Shown here: positions 33,485 to 42,030 of the stretch, piece by piece | How the letters are laid out: each line of letters begins with the position of its first letter | Position numbering within the stretch: the stretch's first letter is position 1 | NCBI GenBank assembly: GCA_020052615.1 | Contig: JAGVOT010000100.1 | Location: 1-64,000, forward strand | Direction: 5' to 3' | Source of the DNA: Nitrospirota bacterium | Lineage (GTDB): Bacteria > Nitrospirota > UBA9217 | DNA length: 64,000 nucleotides | Notes under the pieces: generated by a model | Told to the model about the DNA's origin: nothing | The model's input: only the letters and a program-made list of their open reading frames with translations | The model's database searches: none | Position numbers and translations under genes: made by a program

Positions 33485-35065
33485 GTGGGACCAGGCCAGG
33501 CGAATGCAAGTTCAGCGACAGGAACGAGAAACAGGGTGTCCGATGCGGCACCGCAGTCAGGGATCTGTTCGGTCTGTCTCGACGGATGCCCGGGACCGTG
33601 CGAGATAGGAAAGTCGTCCTACCGCGGCAGAGAGGTCATCTATCCGCTGCCCTTCGGCAAGGTGACCGCCGGGGCGACGAAGCAGTATCCCGTTGACTAT
33701 GGACATTTGAACATCCAGGGTACGTGCGTCGGCGCGTTCGGCGTTGCCGCGGACCCGGACAAGGCGGTTTTCCCGGCGGTATCCACGAAGGCCGAACTGG
33801 GCCACAAACACAAGATCAGGCTCGATGTCCCGATCTTCACCGGCGCGCTGGGTTCCACGGACATTGCCCGGGACAATTGGGAAGGGCTGGCCGTCGGGGC
33901 AGCCATCTCGGGGATCATGGTCGTGATCGGCGAGAATGTCGTCGGCATGGACCCACAGGCCGGGATCAGGAACGGCGCGGTCGTGAGTTCGCCCGAGCTT
34001 GAACGACGGGTGAAGTGCTTCAAGGAGTGGTTCACCGGGGCCGGGGAGATCATCCTCCAGCAGAACGTTGAGGATACAAGGATGCGGACGGCCGAGTACG
34101 CCGTCGAGAAGCTCGGCGTGAACTGCATTGAGCTCAAGTGGGGGCAGGGCGCGAAGGACATCGGCGGCGAGGTGAAGCTCAAGACGATCGAACGCGCCGA
34201 GGAGCTGAAAAAGCGGGGCTACATCGTCCTGCCCGATCCCGACGACAGGTCGGTAAAAAAGGCATTTGCCGAGGAGGAGTTCAAGGAATTTGAGCGCCAT
34301 TCCCGCCTCGGCATGGTCGAGCAGGAGGGATTCACCAAGGCCGTGAAGCACTACCGGAGCGCGGGCGCGAAGTTCGTCTCGCTGAAGACCGGTGCGTACC
34401 GAGTATCGGATCTGGCGCGGGCGATCAGGTACTGTTCCGACGCCGAGGTGGACCTGCTGACCATCGACGGCGCGGGCGGCGGGACCGGCATGAGCCCCTG
34501 GCGCATGATGAACGAATGGGGGATTCCGACCCTTTATCTTCAGACACTTGCCTGCAAGTTCGCATCTCAGCTCAAGGCGAAGGGAAGGTATGTTCCTGAC
34601 ATGGCCATTGCCGGCGGCTTTTCCCTTGAGGACCATATCTTCAAGGCGCTGGCGCTCGGCGCGCCTCATTTCAAGGCGGTCTGCATGGGCCGGGCGCTCA
34701 TGATCCCCGCCTTCGTCGGGAAGAACATCAAGAAATGGGTGGATGAGGACAAACTGCCCGCAGACATCAAGAAGTACGGCGACGTGCCCGAGCGCATCTT
34801 TATCACCGCCGAGACGCTCAAGGTAAAGTACGGCAAGGACTTCAGCCGGATCCCCTGGGGTGCTGTTGCCCTGTACACTTTCGCCGACCGCCTGAAGCTT
34901 GGTCTGCAGCAACTGATGGCCGGCGCCCGGAAGTTCGGCTTGAAGCACATAGATCGGAGCGATATCGTGTCCCTGACCAGGGAAGCCGCGGAGGTTACCG
35001 GTATTCCCTATGTCATGGATTCGGACATGAAGGAAGCCGAGCGCATATTGTGCAACGGCGTATAA
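33485..35065 (+). CDS. FMN-binding glutamate-synthase-like protein, orphan copy 2
   Basis: 526 residues, same layout as the gene at 31715: N-terminal Cys cluster CSVCLDGCPGPC, then SYRGREVIYPLPFGKVTAG, TGALGSTDIARDNWEGLAVGAAISG, KWGQGAKDIGGE, and DGAGGGTGMSPWRMMNEWG. It has the same absence of a 3Fe-4S CxxC motif and of amidotransferase. The start is a GTG at 33485 with AGGAGG 8 bp upstream; the longer open frame runs through the repeat element. The two copies are diverged throughout, so the duplication is old and both may be kept for distinct roles or as a heteromer. Confidence 0.84.
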   Translation: MGPGQANASSATGTRNRVSDAAPQSGICSVCLDGCPGPCEIGKSSYRGREVIYPLPFGKVTAGATKQYPVDYGHLNIQGTCVGAFGVAADPDKAVFPAVSTKAELGHKHKIRLDVPIFTGALGSTDIARDNWEGLAVGAAISGIMVVIGENVVGMDPQAGIRNGAVVSSPELERRVKCFKEWFTGAGEIILQQNVEDTRMRTAEYAVEKLGVNCIELKWGQGAKDIGGEVKLKTIERAEELKKRGYIVLPDPDDRSVKKAFAEEEFKEFERHSRLGMVEQEGFTKAVKHYRSAGAKFVSLKTGAYRVSDLARAIRYCSDAEVDLLTIDGAGGGTGMSPWRMMNEWGIPTLYLQTLACKFASQLKAKGRYVPDMAIAGGFSLEDHIFKALALGAPHFKAVCMGRALMIPAFVGKNIKKWVDEDKLPADIKKYGDVPERIFITAETLKVKYGKDFSRIPWGAVALYTFADRLKLGLQQLMAGARKFGLKHIDRSDIVSLTREAAEVTGIPYVMDSDMKEAERILCNGV

Positions 35066-35086
35066 GGAACAAAAGCCTTACGTTCC

Positions 35087-35176
35087 TGCCGCGAAGACAC
35101 CATGACATGAAGAAGAAGCATTTGGATGCACCTCAGGAATCGGTTGATTTCTGAGAGCCTTCGTGTCTTTGCAGCA
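35087..35176. repeat. Short-period inverted repeat before nrpR
   Basis: Left arm tgccgcgaagacac (35087-35100) and right arm cttcgtgtctttgcagca (35159-35176) are near reverse complements, with catgacatgaagaagaag repeats inside. It is part of the dispersed hairpin family. Confidence 0.6.
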
Positions 35177-35199
35177 AGTATTGATTTAGGAGACTCATC

Positions 35200-36231
35200 G
35201 TGAACAAGACCCTGCACGCGATCCTTTCCATCCTCGACAAGTGCTCGACCGTCACCGGCTCACGGGAGCTCTCTCGCAAGCTCACCAGGCACGGTGTGGA
35301 CCTCACCGAGCGGACCGTGCGGTATTACCTGAAAAGGCTCGACAGCCAGGGGTATACCGAGGTCTTCGGCAAGGAAGGCCGAAAGATAACCGACCGGGGA
35401 CGTGAAGAGCTCAGACATGCCCATGTCTCCGATAAGATCGGATTTGTGATCAGCCGGATAGAGACGCTATCCTACATGACAACGCTCGACCTGGCCTCGA
35501 TGGAAGGCGATATCATCCTGAACGTCTCCTTGTTGCCGAGAAAGAGCCTTCGAAAGGCATTGGCCCTGCTTAAGCCGGTCTTCTCGTCGCCCTTCGTAAT
35601 GAGCGACCGGGTGATGCTTGCCGATGAAGGGGAGGAGATCGGCGAGGCCCGCGTTCCCAAGGGGATGGCGGCGCTCGGCACGATCTGCAGTGTGACCATC
35701 AACGGGATATTCCTGAAAGCGGGAATGCCGGTGGCTTCACGGTATGGAGGGGTAGTCGAGACCGCGGAGCGCAGACCCCAGCGTTTTTTGTCACTCATCA
35801 GCTACGAAGGCTCGTCCCTGGACCCCCTTGAGATGTTCATCAAGAGCAACATGACCGCGGTTTCCGAAGCTGTGGCGGGCAGAAATGGCAGGATCCTCGC
35901 CAGCTTCCGGGAGATCCCCGTCGTATGCCTGGACAAGGCGGTAAAGCTGGCCCGGACGCTCGAAGAGCGGGGCCTCCGGGGCATCCTCCAGATCGGGAGC
36001 CCGAACAAACCGCTGCTCGAAGTGCCGGTCGGCATCGACAAGGCCGGGATCGTGATCATCGGCGGCCTGAATCCCGTAGCGGTGCTGGAGGAGCATGGCA
36101 TTGCCACGGAAAGCAAGGCCATGTCAGCACTGTTCGAATATTCCCATCTGGTGCCTTTCAAGGACCTTGTACGCTTGCCGACTTCCCTTGCGAGGCTTCG
36201 CTCCTCGGCAGCCTCGTTCCCGCCCCCGTGA
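35200..36231 (+). CDS. nrpR: NrpR-type nitrogen repressor (HTH + single NRD domain)
   Basis: 343 residues. An N-terminal winged helix (residues about 1-70: AILSILDKCSTVTGSRELSRKL, ERTVRYYLKRLDSQGYTEVFG) precedes one DUF128/NrpR regulatory domain (about 85-320: GTICSVTINGIFLKAGMPVASRYGG, and ILASFREIPVVC). In methanogens NrpR represses nitrogen-assimilation operons and is released by 2-oxoglutarate. Here it lies between the FMN genes and the core glutamate synthase, so it probably controls this cluster. The start is GTG with TAGGAGA 6 bp upstream. It has a single NRD domain, where some archaeal proteins have two. A strong terminator follows. Confidence 0.85.
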   Translation: MNKTLHAILSILDKCSTVTGSRELSRKLTRHGVDLTERTVRYYLKRLDSQGYTEVFGKEGRKITDRGREELRHAHVSDKIGFVISRIETLSYMTTLDLASMEGDIILNVSLLPRKSLRKALALLKPVFSSPFVMSDRVMLADEGEEIGEARVPKGMAALGTICSVTINGIFLKAGMPVASRYGGVVETAERRPQRFLSLISYEGSSLDPLEMFIKSNMTAVSEAVAGRNGRILASFREIPVVCLDKAVKLARTLEERGLRGILQIGSPNKPLLEVPVGIDKAGIVIIGGLNPVAVLEEHGIATESKAMSALFEYSHLVPFKDLVRLPTSLARLRSSAASFPPP

Positions 36232-36568
36232 GCGCGCAATTTTCGCTTGACAGCAGAGCTTCATCGGGTGTATTTTACACGCTCATCGGCAATGTATTGC
36301 CGTCGAAAAAGCCCCTCTCAAGGGGCTTTTTTTACAACTGTTTGGGCGGAAACCACTGGTCGTTCGTCCGCCTGGAGAGCTGGAGAGATTGACCCTCGCC
36401 GGCAGTCCGGTCCCCCCGATGAACAGTACATAGCCGCATCTGATACCCCAAATCCGACGCATCCAGTCTATAATAAGATGGCAGGCCGCTTGGATAGTGC
36501 CGGCTGATATTCGCTTACGCGCCCGGATCGTTTCTATATCCCCGGTGCAAAAGAAGAGGAGCAACAGT
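36232..36568. other. Non-coding gap between nrpR and the split glutamate synthase
   Basis: 337 bp. It holds the bidirectional terminator at 36306-36333 and a TATAAT hexamer at 36469-36474 that could be the -10 for the glutamate synthase genes, though its -35 region is poor. GAGGAG sits before the next ATG. Nothing else is recognised. Confidence 0.5.
36306..36333 (+). terminator. Strong bidirectional terminator after nrpR
   Basis: Perfect 11-bp stem AAAAAGCCCCT (36306-36316) / AGGGGCTTTTT (36321-36331) with loop ctca and a seven-T run. The A-run makes it work on both strands. Confidence 0.93.
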
Positions 36569-37678
36569 ATGTGCCGTTTGAGCGCGATCACATCGAGCGA
36601 CTATTTCTCCCCCATGGAGAACATCCTTGCCCTGGAGACCATGAAGGAAGGACACGACGGTTCCGGTCTCGGTCTGATGCTGAAGGACCTGGGCGGCCCC
36701 TTCGAGGAGTTCAAGGGGCATCCGGTCCTGTCCGCGATCTGTTCGAACCAGGGTCTCCTGGAACTGGACGAATACATGAAGGCGCACGGGTTCAAGGAGA
36801 AGTTCACCTGGGCGCCGAGCATCAAGAACATACCGGGCGTCGAGCGCCGGGAGAACTATCTTGCCAAGGTGTACGATTATCCCGAGAGCTACGGGGACAA
36901 GCCGATGCGTGAGAAAGAGGACCTGCTCATGAACACTCGGCTGGCCCTCCGGAAGATCGGCGAGCCCGATGGATCGCTCTTTGTGTTCTCTTTCTATCCC
37001 GATGTCCTGACGCTCAAGGAAGTGGGGGACCCCCTCGCGCTGGGCGAGTTCTTCGGCCTTGACCGGTCGGACATCAAGGCGAAGATCGTGCTGGCACAGG
37101 GCCGGCAGAACACGAACTATGCCATCTATCTCTACGCGTGCCATCCCTTCTTCATCCAGGGCTATGGCACCATGACGAACGGAGAGAATACGGCCTTCGT
37201 TCCGATCCGTGAGTTCCTTTCCGGCCGCGGCAATCCCGGGTACATGGGCTACAACTCCGACTCCGAGGTCTTCACGCATATCCTGCACTACACCAACAGG
37301 ACCCTCGGCTATCCGCTCCATTACTACAAGGATGTCATTACGCCGCTCAAGGAAAACGAGATCGAAAATCGGTCCGACGCCGCTGCGCTCCGGCTGCTCA
37401 AAAAATCGCTGCGGCCGCTTTGCATCGACGGCCCCAACTGTGTCATCGGGTTCACGCCCGACGGTTCGGTCTTTATGGTGCAGGACGCGAAAAAGCTCCG
37501 TCCCGGAGCGGTGGGCGGCAAACCCGGCAAGTACGCGCTCATGTCCGAGGTGTGCGGCGTGGACCGGGCGGTCCCTGACAGGGACAAGGCAGCGGACATC
37601 TTCCCCATGAAGTACGACACGGTCATCATCGCGCCCGGCGCGCGGGAGGTCAAGGTATGGAATCAGCTGCACGGCTAG
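36569..37678 (+). CDS. Glutamate synthase, class II amidotransferase subunit (archaeal-type split enzyme)
   Basis: 369 residues corresponding to the GATase domain of glutamate synthase, which releases ammonia from glutamine. The start MCRLSAITS places Cys2 at the mature N-terminus, as needed for the catalytic nucleophile. Other family features are ETMKEGHDGSGLGLML, CSNQGLLELDEYM and MTNGENTAFVPIREFL. GAGGAG precedes the ATG at 36569. In the archaeal scheme, amidotransferase, FMN domain and GXGXG domain are separate proteins; this is the first of three in order. It overlaps the next gene by 22 bp. Confidence 0.9.
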   Translation: MCRLSAITSSDYFSPMENILALETMKEGHDGSGLGLMLKDLGGPFEEFKGHPVLSAICSNQGLLELDEYMKAHGFKEKFTWAPSIKNIPGVERRENYLAKVYDYPESYGDKPMREKEDLLMNTRLALRKIGEPDGSLFVFSFYPDVLTLKEVGDPLALGEFFGLDRSDIKAKIVLAQGRQNTNYAIYLYACHPFFIQGYGTMTNGENTAFVPIREFLSGRGNPGYMGYNSDSEVFTHILHYTNRTLGYPLHYYKDVITPLKENEIENRSDAAALRLLKKSLRPLCIDGPNCVIGFTPDGSVFMVQDAKKLRPGAVGGKPGKYALMSEVCGVDRAVPDRDKAADIFPMKYDTVIIAPGAREVKVWNQLHG

Positions 37679-39312
37679 ATCAGAACCATCAGCTCTCGCT
37701 GAAGGAATTACCGTACATCATCCAATGGCGCGAGGACCGCTGCACCCGCTGCGGCCGCTGCACCGCCGTCTGCCCCATGAAGTCCATCGAACCGGTCGTA
37801 CAGGTGCAGCGGCTCGTCCATTCCGAAGGGGAGAACCCGGCGCCCAAGGTCTCCCGCACCGTTTCCCATGTGGTGAAGCAGGTGACGGAGATCGAGCGCT
37901 ATTGCATCGGCTGCGGGACCTGCACGCTCGTCTGTCCCACGGACGCCATCTTTCCCGAGTACAACTTCCAGCACAAGTTCTATCACTTCAAGAACAAGGG
38001 CGGCATCCCGTACATGCGGGGCGGCCGGAGGAACGATCCGTCGGTCTCGACGCTCGACAAGCTCAAGTTCACGCGCATATCCATGCTCACCGACCCTGCC
38101 CTGGACGCGGGCAGGCACGAATTCCGCATCAGAACGCTTTTGGGACGGAACCTTCCGGCGGAACAGCTTCCCATCAAGGTCGAGGGGGACCGGCTCACCC
38201 TCGGCGCGGGTGCGTTCATCCCGCCGGTACGGGAGATCTACCCCATCCGCATCGGCAGCATGTCCATCGGCGCACTTTCTCCTCATATGTGGGAGGGGCT
38301 CGCCATGGGCATCACGTACCTCAACGAGGTCGAAGGCCTGCCGGTGGTGATGTGCTCGGGTGAAGGCGGTCTGCCGCCGTCCATCCTGAAATCACGGTAT
38401 CTCAAGTACTTCATTATCCAGATCGCTTCGGGCTATTTCGGCTGGGACGAGATCATCAGGGCGCTGCCCGACATGATCGAGGACCCCTGCGCTATCGAGA
38501 TCAAGTACGGCCAGGGCGCAAAGCCCGGCGACGGCGGACTGCTCCAGGCGTACAAGGTGCTGGGGCTCATCGCCAAGATCCGGGGCGTACCGCAGTTCGT
38601 CGACCTGGCCTCACCGCCGACGCATCAGACAAAATATTCCATCGAGGAAGCCGTCGCCAAGATGATCCAGTCCATGTCCATGGCCTGGGGCTTCCGCGTG
38701 CCGGTCTATCCCAAGATCTCGGGCACCAAGACGGCGCGCGCGGTGCTCAATAACCTCGCGCGGAATCCCTACGCGGCGGCGCTCTGCATCGACGGCGAGG
38801 ACGGCGGCACCGGCGCGGCCTACAACGTGTCCATGGACAAGATGGGCCATCCCATCGCGACGAACATCCGCGACTGCTACCTGGACCTGGTGAAGCAGGG
38901 AAAGCAGAACGAACTGCCGCTCATCGCGGCCGGGGGCGTGGGCAAGACCGGCAGCCTCGCTGCGAACGCTGCGGCGCTCATCATGCTGGGGGCGTCGGCG
39001 GTGGACATCGGAAAATACATCATGCAGACCGCGGCGGGCTGTTTCGGCGATGAGCACAACCGGTGCAATGTCTGCAACCTCGGCAGGTGCCCGCGCGGCA
39101 TCACCACGCAGGACCCGAAGCTGTACCGCCGGCTCGATCCCGACAAGGTCGCAGAACGGGTGGTCGAGGTCTTCAAGTCGGCGGATGTTGAGCTCAAGAA
39201 GATCTTCGCGCCGCTGGGCAGGAGCACCGAGCTTCCCATCGGCATGTCCGACGCGCTGGGTGTCGGTGAAAAGGACATCGCCGACCGGCTTCAGATATCG
39301 TATGTATGCTAG
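37657..39312 (+). CDS. Glutamate synthase, ferredoxin-like + FMN synthase subunit
   Basis: 551 residues. An N-terminal 2x4Fe-4S ferredoxin domain (about 25-105) has CTRCGRCTAVCP and CIGCGTCTLVCP. The FMN barrel of glutamate synthase follows, where 2-oxoglutarate is aminated: IRIGSMSIGALSPHMWEGLA, KYGQGAKPGDGG, the FMN loop DGEDGGTGAAYN, and GGVGKTGSLAANAAALIMLGA. The 3Fe-4S ligands appear as CNVCNLGRCPRGITTQ (about 468). This is the catalytic subunit of the split enzyme. GGGAGG lies before the ATG at 37657, inside the end of the amidotransferase gene, implying coupling. Confidence 0.92.
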   Translation: MESAARLDQNHQLSLKELPYIIQWREDRCTRCGRCTAVCPMKSIEPVVQVQRLVHSEGENPAPKVSRTVSHVVKQVTEIERYCIGCGTCTLVCPTDAIFPEYNFQHKFYHFKNKGGIPYMRGGRRNDPSVSTLDKLKFTRISMLTDPALDAGRHEFRIRTLLGRNLPAEQLPIKVEGDRLTLGAGAFIPPVREIYPIRIGSMSIGALSPHMWEGLAMGITYLNEVEGLPVVMCSGEGGLPPSILKSRYLKYFIIQIASGYFGWDEIIRALPDMIEDPCAIEIKYGQGAKPGDGGLLQAYKVLGLIAKIRGVPQFVDLASPPTHQTKYSIEEAVAKMIQSMSMAWGFRVPVYPKISGTKTARAVLNNLARNPYAAALCIDGEDGGTGAAYNVSMDKMGHPIATNIRDCYLDLVKQGKQNELPLIAAGGVGKTGSLAANAAALIMLGASAVDIGKYIMQTAAGCFGDEHNRCNVCNLGRCPRGITTQDPKLYRRLDPDKVAERVVEVFKSADVELKKIFAPLGRSTELPIGMSDALGVGEKDIADRLQISYVC

Positions 39313-39384
39313 TAACCACGGATGAACACGGTTTAAAAGCGTGTGCGAAACCCATGGTTCAAAATAGACCATAAGGCAAAAAAA

Positions 39385-41709
39385 ATGATAATCAAGGGCA
39401 ATATCGACGGAAAACGAGTATCGTCAAAGGTGCTCGAAGAGCAGGTCCAGAAGGCCGTCAGCGGCGGCGATCGCGACATCACGGTCCTGGCCGACGGCCA
39501 GCACGGCATCGGCGGCAGGATCTGGCCGCAATTCGGCCAAGTGAAGGTGACTGTCGAAGGGACCGCCGGACAGCGCGTCGGCAGCATGGGCATGCACACG
39601 ACCGAGATCGTGGTGAAGGGCAGCACGTCCGACGACACGGGATGGCTCAATTGCGGAGCTGTCATCACGGTGCTGGGCGACGTGGCAAACGGCGCACACA
39701 ACGCGGCGGCCCAGGGCAAGCTCTACGTCCTGGGCGGCGGTGGTGCGCGCTGCGATACCATGACCAAGAAGAACCCCCGTTTCCCGGACCTCGAGTCCTG
39801 GTACTTCCGCGGTGTCGGCGATTCCTTCGCCGAGTTCAAGGCGGGAGGCATCGCCGTTGTATGCGGCGTGGATCCCCGAGACCCCGAGAATGTGCTTGGT
39901 TACCGACCCTGCGTGGGCATGGTCGGCGGCACCATCTATTTCCGCGGCCCCATCAAGGAATACAGCAAGGCCGACGTGCAGCTCGTGGATCTTACTCCCC
40001 AGGACTGGGAATGGCTTACGGCGAATATGAAGCCCTATCTCCAGGCCATCGACCGCATGTCCTTCCATGAGGAACTGACCAGGGACATGACCGCCTGGAA
40101 GAAGCTGATCGCCTATACGCCGGCCGAAAAGGCCAAGGCCAAGGGCAAGCTCAAGATGGGCCTGACTGAGTTCCGCCTGAATGTCTGGGAAAAGGAGGTC
40201 GGCAAAGGGGGTATGTTCGGCGCGTACCTGACCCATGACCGGTCCATCCTGCCCTACGTCACCACGGGCGAGGAACGCCGCTGGAAACCAAGCTGGAAGA
40301 ACGACCAGTATCTGCCTCCCTGCGCCTACGCCTGTCCGTCGCGCATCCCGTCGCACAAGCGCGCAACCCTGCTGCGGCAGGGGAGGACGGCCGATGCCCT
40401 TGCGCTCGTGCTTCAGTACAGCCCGCTCCCGGCAACTGTCTGCGGCACGGTCTGCCCGAACCTCTGCATGACCGACTGCACCCGGGGCAGGATCGATCAG
40501 CCGCTCAACATAAAGGAATACGGCTCGGCTGCGCTTAACCTCAAGGCCCCGAAAAGGGCGAAGGCGACGGGCTTCAGCGTGGCCGTCATCGGCGGCGGCC
40601 CAGGCGGTCTCTCGGCGGCCTGGCAGCTCGGTCTGAAGGGCCATTCCGTCGACCTCTACGAGGCCGGCAGCAAGATCGGCGGGAAGCTGGAGATGTGCAT
40701 TCCCCGAGAGCGCCTGCCGAAGAGGATTCTCGACAAGGAGCTTTCCCGCTTTGCCGAGATCGGCGTCAATGTTCATGTGAAGTCACCTGTAGACCGGAAG
40801 AAGTTCGACAAGATATATAAGGACCACGATGTGGTCGTCGTCGCCGTCGGCGCACATGAAGGCCGTGTCATTCCCTTCCCGGGGCATGAGGACGTGGTGA
40901 AGGGGATCGATTACCTGAAAGAGATCAATTTCGGCAAGCCAAAGGACCTTAAGGGGCAGAAGGTCGTCGTGATCGGCGCGGGCAATGTGGGCATGGACAT
41001 CGCTTGCCAGGCCTATGACCATGGCGCGGGATCGGTGACCGCCGTTGACGTGCAAAAGCCGGCAAGCTTCGGCAAAGAACAGGAAATGGCGAAGGAGAAG
41101 GGGACGCAGATCCTGTTCCCGAAGGTCACCGAGCGGTACGACGGCAAGGCAAGAAAACTTTACTTCAAGGACGGCACCAGCATCGATGCGGATATGGTGA
41201 TCATCTCCATCGGCGAGAAGCCGGTGCTCGACTTCCTTCCGCTCGAGGTCCACACCGACCGGGGCTACATCGTCGTGAACGATCTGGGCCAGAGCTCGGA
41301 CGTGAAGGTGTTCGCCATCGGCGATGCGACGAAACCGGGTCTCGTGACCCACGCCATCGGCCAGGGCAAGGTTGCCGCTGACGTGATCAACGCCCAGCTC
41401 ATGAACTACCGGTATGTGCCTGAGGAGCGGCGGGTGATCCCCTATGAACGCATCAAGACCCAGTACTATGAGGTCTGCAGGCTGGCGGGCAAGTTCTCGG
41501 CGAAGAAGGAGGCCGACCGCTGCATGAGCTGCGGCTCCTGCCGGGATTGCGGTATGTGCGTCGAGTCGTGCTACTACGGCGCCATTTCACGCAAGATCCT
41601 GCCGAATAAGTCCTACGAGTACGTTGTCGACGAGAACCGGTGCATCGGTTGCGGATTCTGCGCGGGCATCTGCCCCTGCGGTGTCTGGGAAATGGTCGAG
41701 AACGTGTAA
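39385..41709 (+). CDS. Glutamate synthase GXGXG domain fused to GltD-like oxidoreductase and ferredoxin
   Basis: 774 residues with three modules. Residues 1-230 are the GXGXG beta-helix of glutamate synthase (GQHGIGGRIWPQFG, LGDVANGAHNAAAQGKLYVLGGGGARC). Residues about 300-700 are a GltD-type NAD(P)H oxidoreductase: a Cys-rich entry (CAYACPSRIPSHKRATLLRQ, CGTVCPNLCMTDC), FAD motif VIGGGPGGLSAAW (about 400), NAD(P) motif VVIGAGNVGMDIAC (about 528), and AIGDAT. Residues about 705-774 are a ferredoxin with CMSCGSC...CGMCVESC and CIGCGFCAGICPCG. It would pass electrons from NAD(P)H to the FMN subunit. The start at 39385 (MIIKGNIDGKRVS) follows AAGG; an earlier GTG at 39343 is possible. The order synthase-GXGXG-GltD-ferredoxin is an uncommon fusion. 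Confidence 0.9.
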   Translation: MIIKGNIDGKRVSSKVLEEQVQKAVSGGDRDITVLADGQHGIGGRIWPQFGQVKVTVEGTAGQRVGSMGMHTTEIVVKGSTSDDTGWLNCGAVITVLGDVANGAHNAAAQGKLYVLGGGGARCDTMTKKNPRFPDLESWYFRGVGDSFAEFKAGGIAVVCGVDPRDPENVLGYRPCVGMVGGTIYFRGPIKEYSKADVQLVDLTPQDWEWLTANMKPYLQAIDRMSFHEELTRDMTAWKKLIAYTPAEKAKAKGKLKMGLTEFRLNVWEKEVGKGGMFGAYLTHDRSILPYVTTGEERRWKPSWKNDQYLPPCAYACPSRIPSHKRATLLRQGRTADALALVLQYSPLPATVCGTVCPNLCMTDCTRGRIDQPLNIKEYGSAALNLKAPKRAKATGFSVAVIGGGPGGLSAAWQLGLKGHSVDLYEAGSKIGGKLEMCIPRERLPKRILDKELSRFAEIGVNVHVKSPVDRKKFDKIYKDHDVVVVAVGAHEGRVIPFPGHEDVVKGIDYLKEINFGKPKDLKGQKVVVIGAGNVGMDIACQAYDHGAGSVTAVDVQKPASFGKEQEMAKEKGTQILFPKVTERYDGKARKLYFKDGTSIDADMVIISIGEKPVLDFLPLEVHTDRGYIVVNDLGQSSDVKVFAIGDATKPGLVTHAIGQGKVAADVINAQLMNYRYVPEERRVIPYERIKTQYYEVCRLAGKFSAKKEADRCMSCGSCRDCGMCVESCYYGAISRKILPNKSYEYVVDENRCIGCGFCAGICPCGVWEMVENV

Positions 41710-41766
41710 CCACCCTCCTGGTTGCAGAAGTGGGCGCGATAGTCATTCTTAAGAAGCACTTACAGA

Positions 41767-41800
41767 AAGTCCTCTGCGATGTCCCGCAGGGGACTTTTAT
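41767..41800 (+). terminator. Terminator of the glutamate synthase operon
   Basis: 12-bp stem with one G-U pair, aagtcctctgcg (41767-41778) / cgcaggggactt (41785-41796), loop atgtcc, followed by a T-rich run. Confidence 0.9.
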
Positions 41801-41970
41801 TATTAATAAAATCAAAGTCTTATCCGAGAAAAGAACCTCCGGAGCCCTTCGTCTATGAGGCGGTGGGGAAGCCGCCCAATACGGTAGGCGTACAAAGTAG
41901 CCGACTAAAAATGAGACAGAAAATTATGTTGTTGAAATAAATAAATATATTAGTTCCGACAACTATTAGC

Positions 41971-41999
41971 TTGACGTTGTATGGTTCCGGTGCTAGAAT
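41971..41999 (+). promoter_or_regulatory. Sigma-70 promoter of the DUF4382 lipoprotein gene
   Basis: TTGACG (41971-41976), 17-bp spacer, TAGAAT (41994-41999) with a TGC extension before the -10. It predicts a leader of about 46 nt. Confidence 0.78.
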
Positions 42000-42030
42000 T
42001 TTGCAAGAATCGGGCAGCAGTCTGTCGGAA

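Noticed and set aside
41851-41917. c-di-GMP-I (GEMM) or cobalamin riboswitch before the lipoprotein gene
   Set aside because: Fragments such as ACAAAG and CTAAA recall GEMM, but the conserved GCAnAGGGCAAACC and tetraloop parts are missing. The B12 box is also absent, and the element lies upstream of the best promoter.
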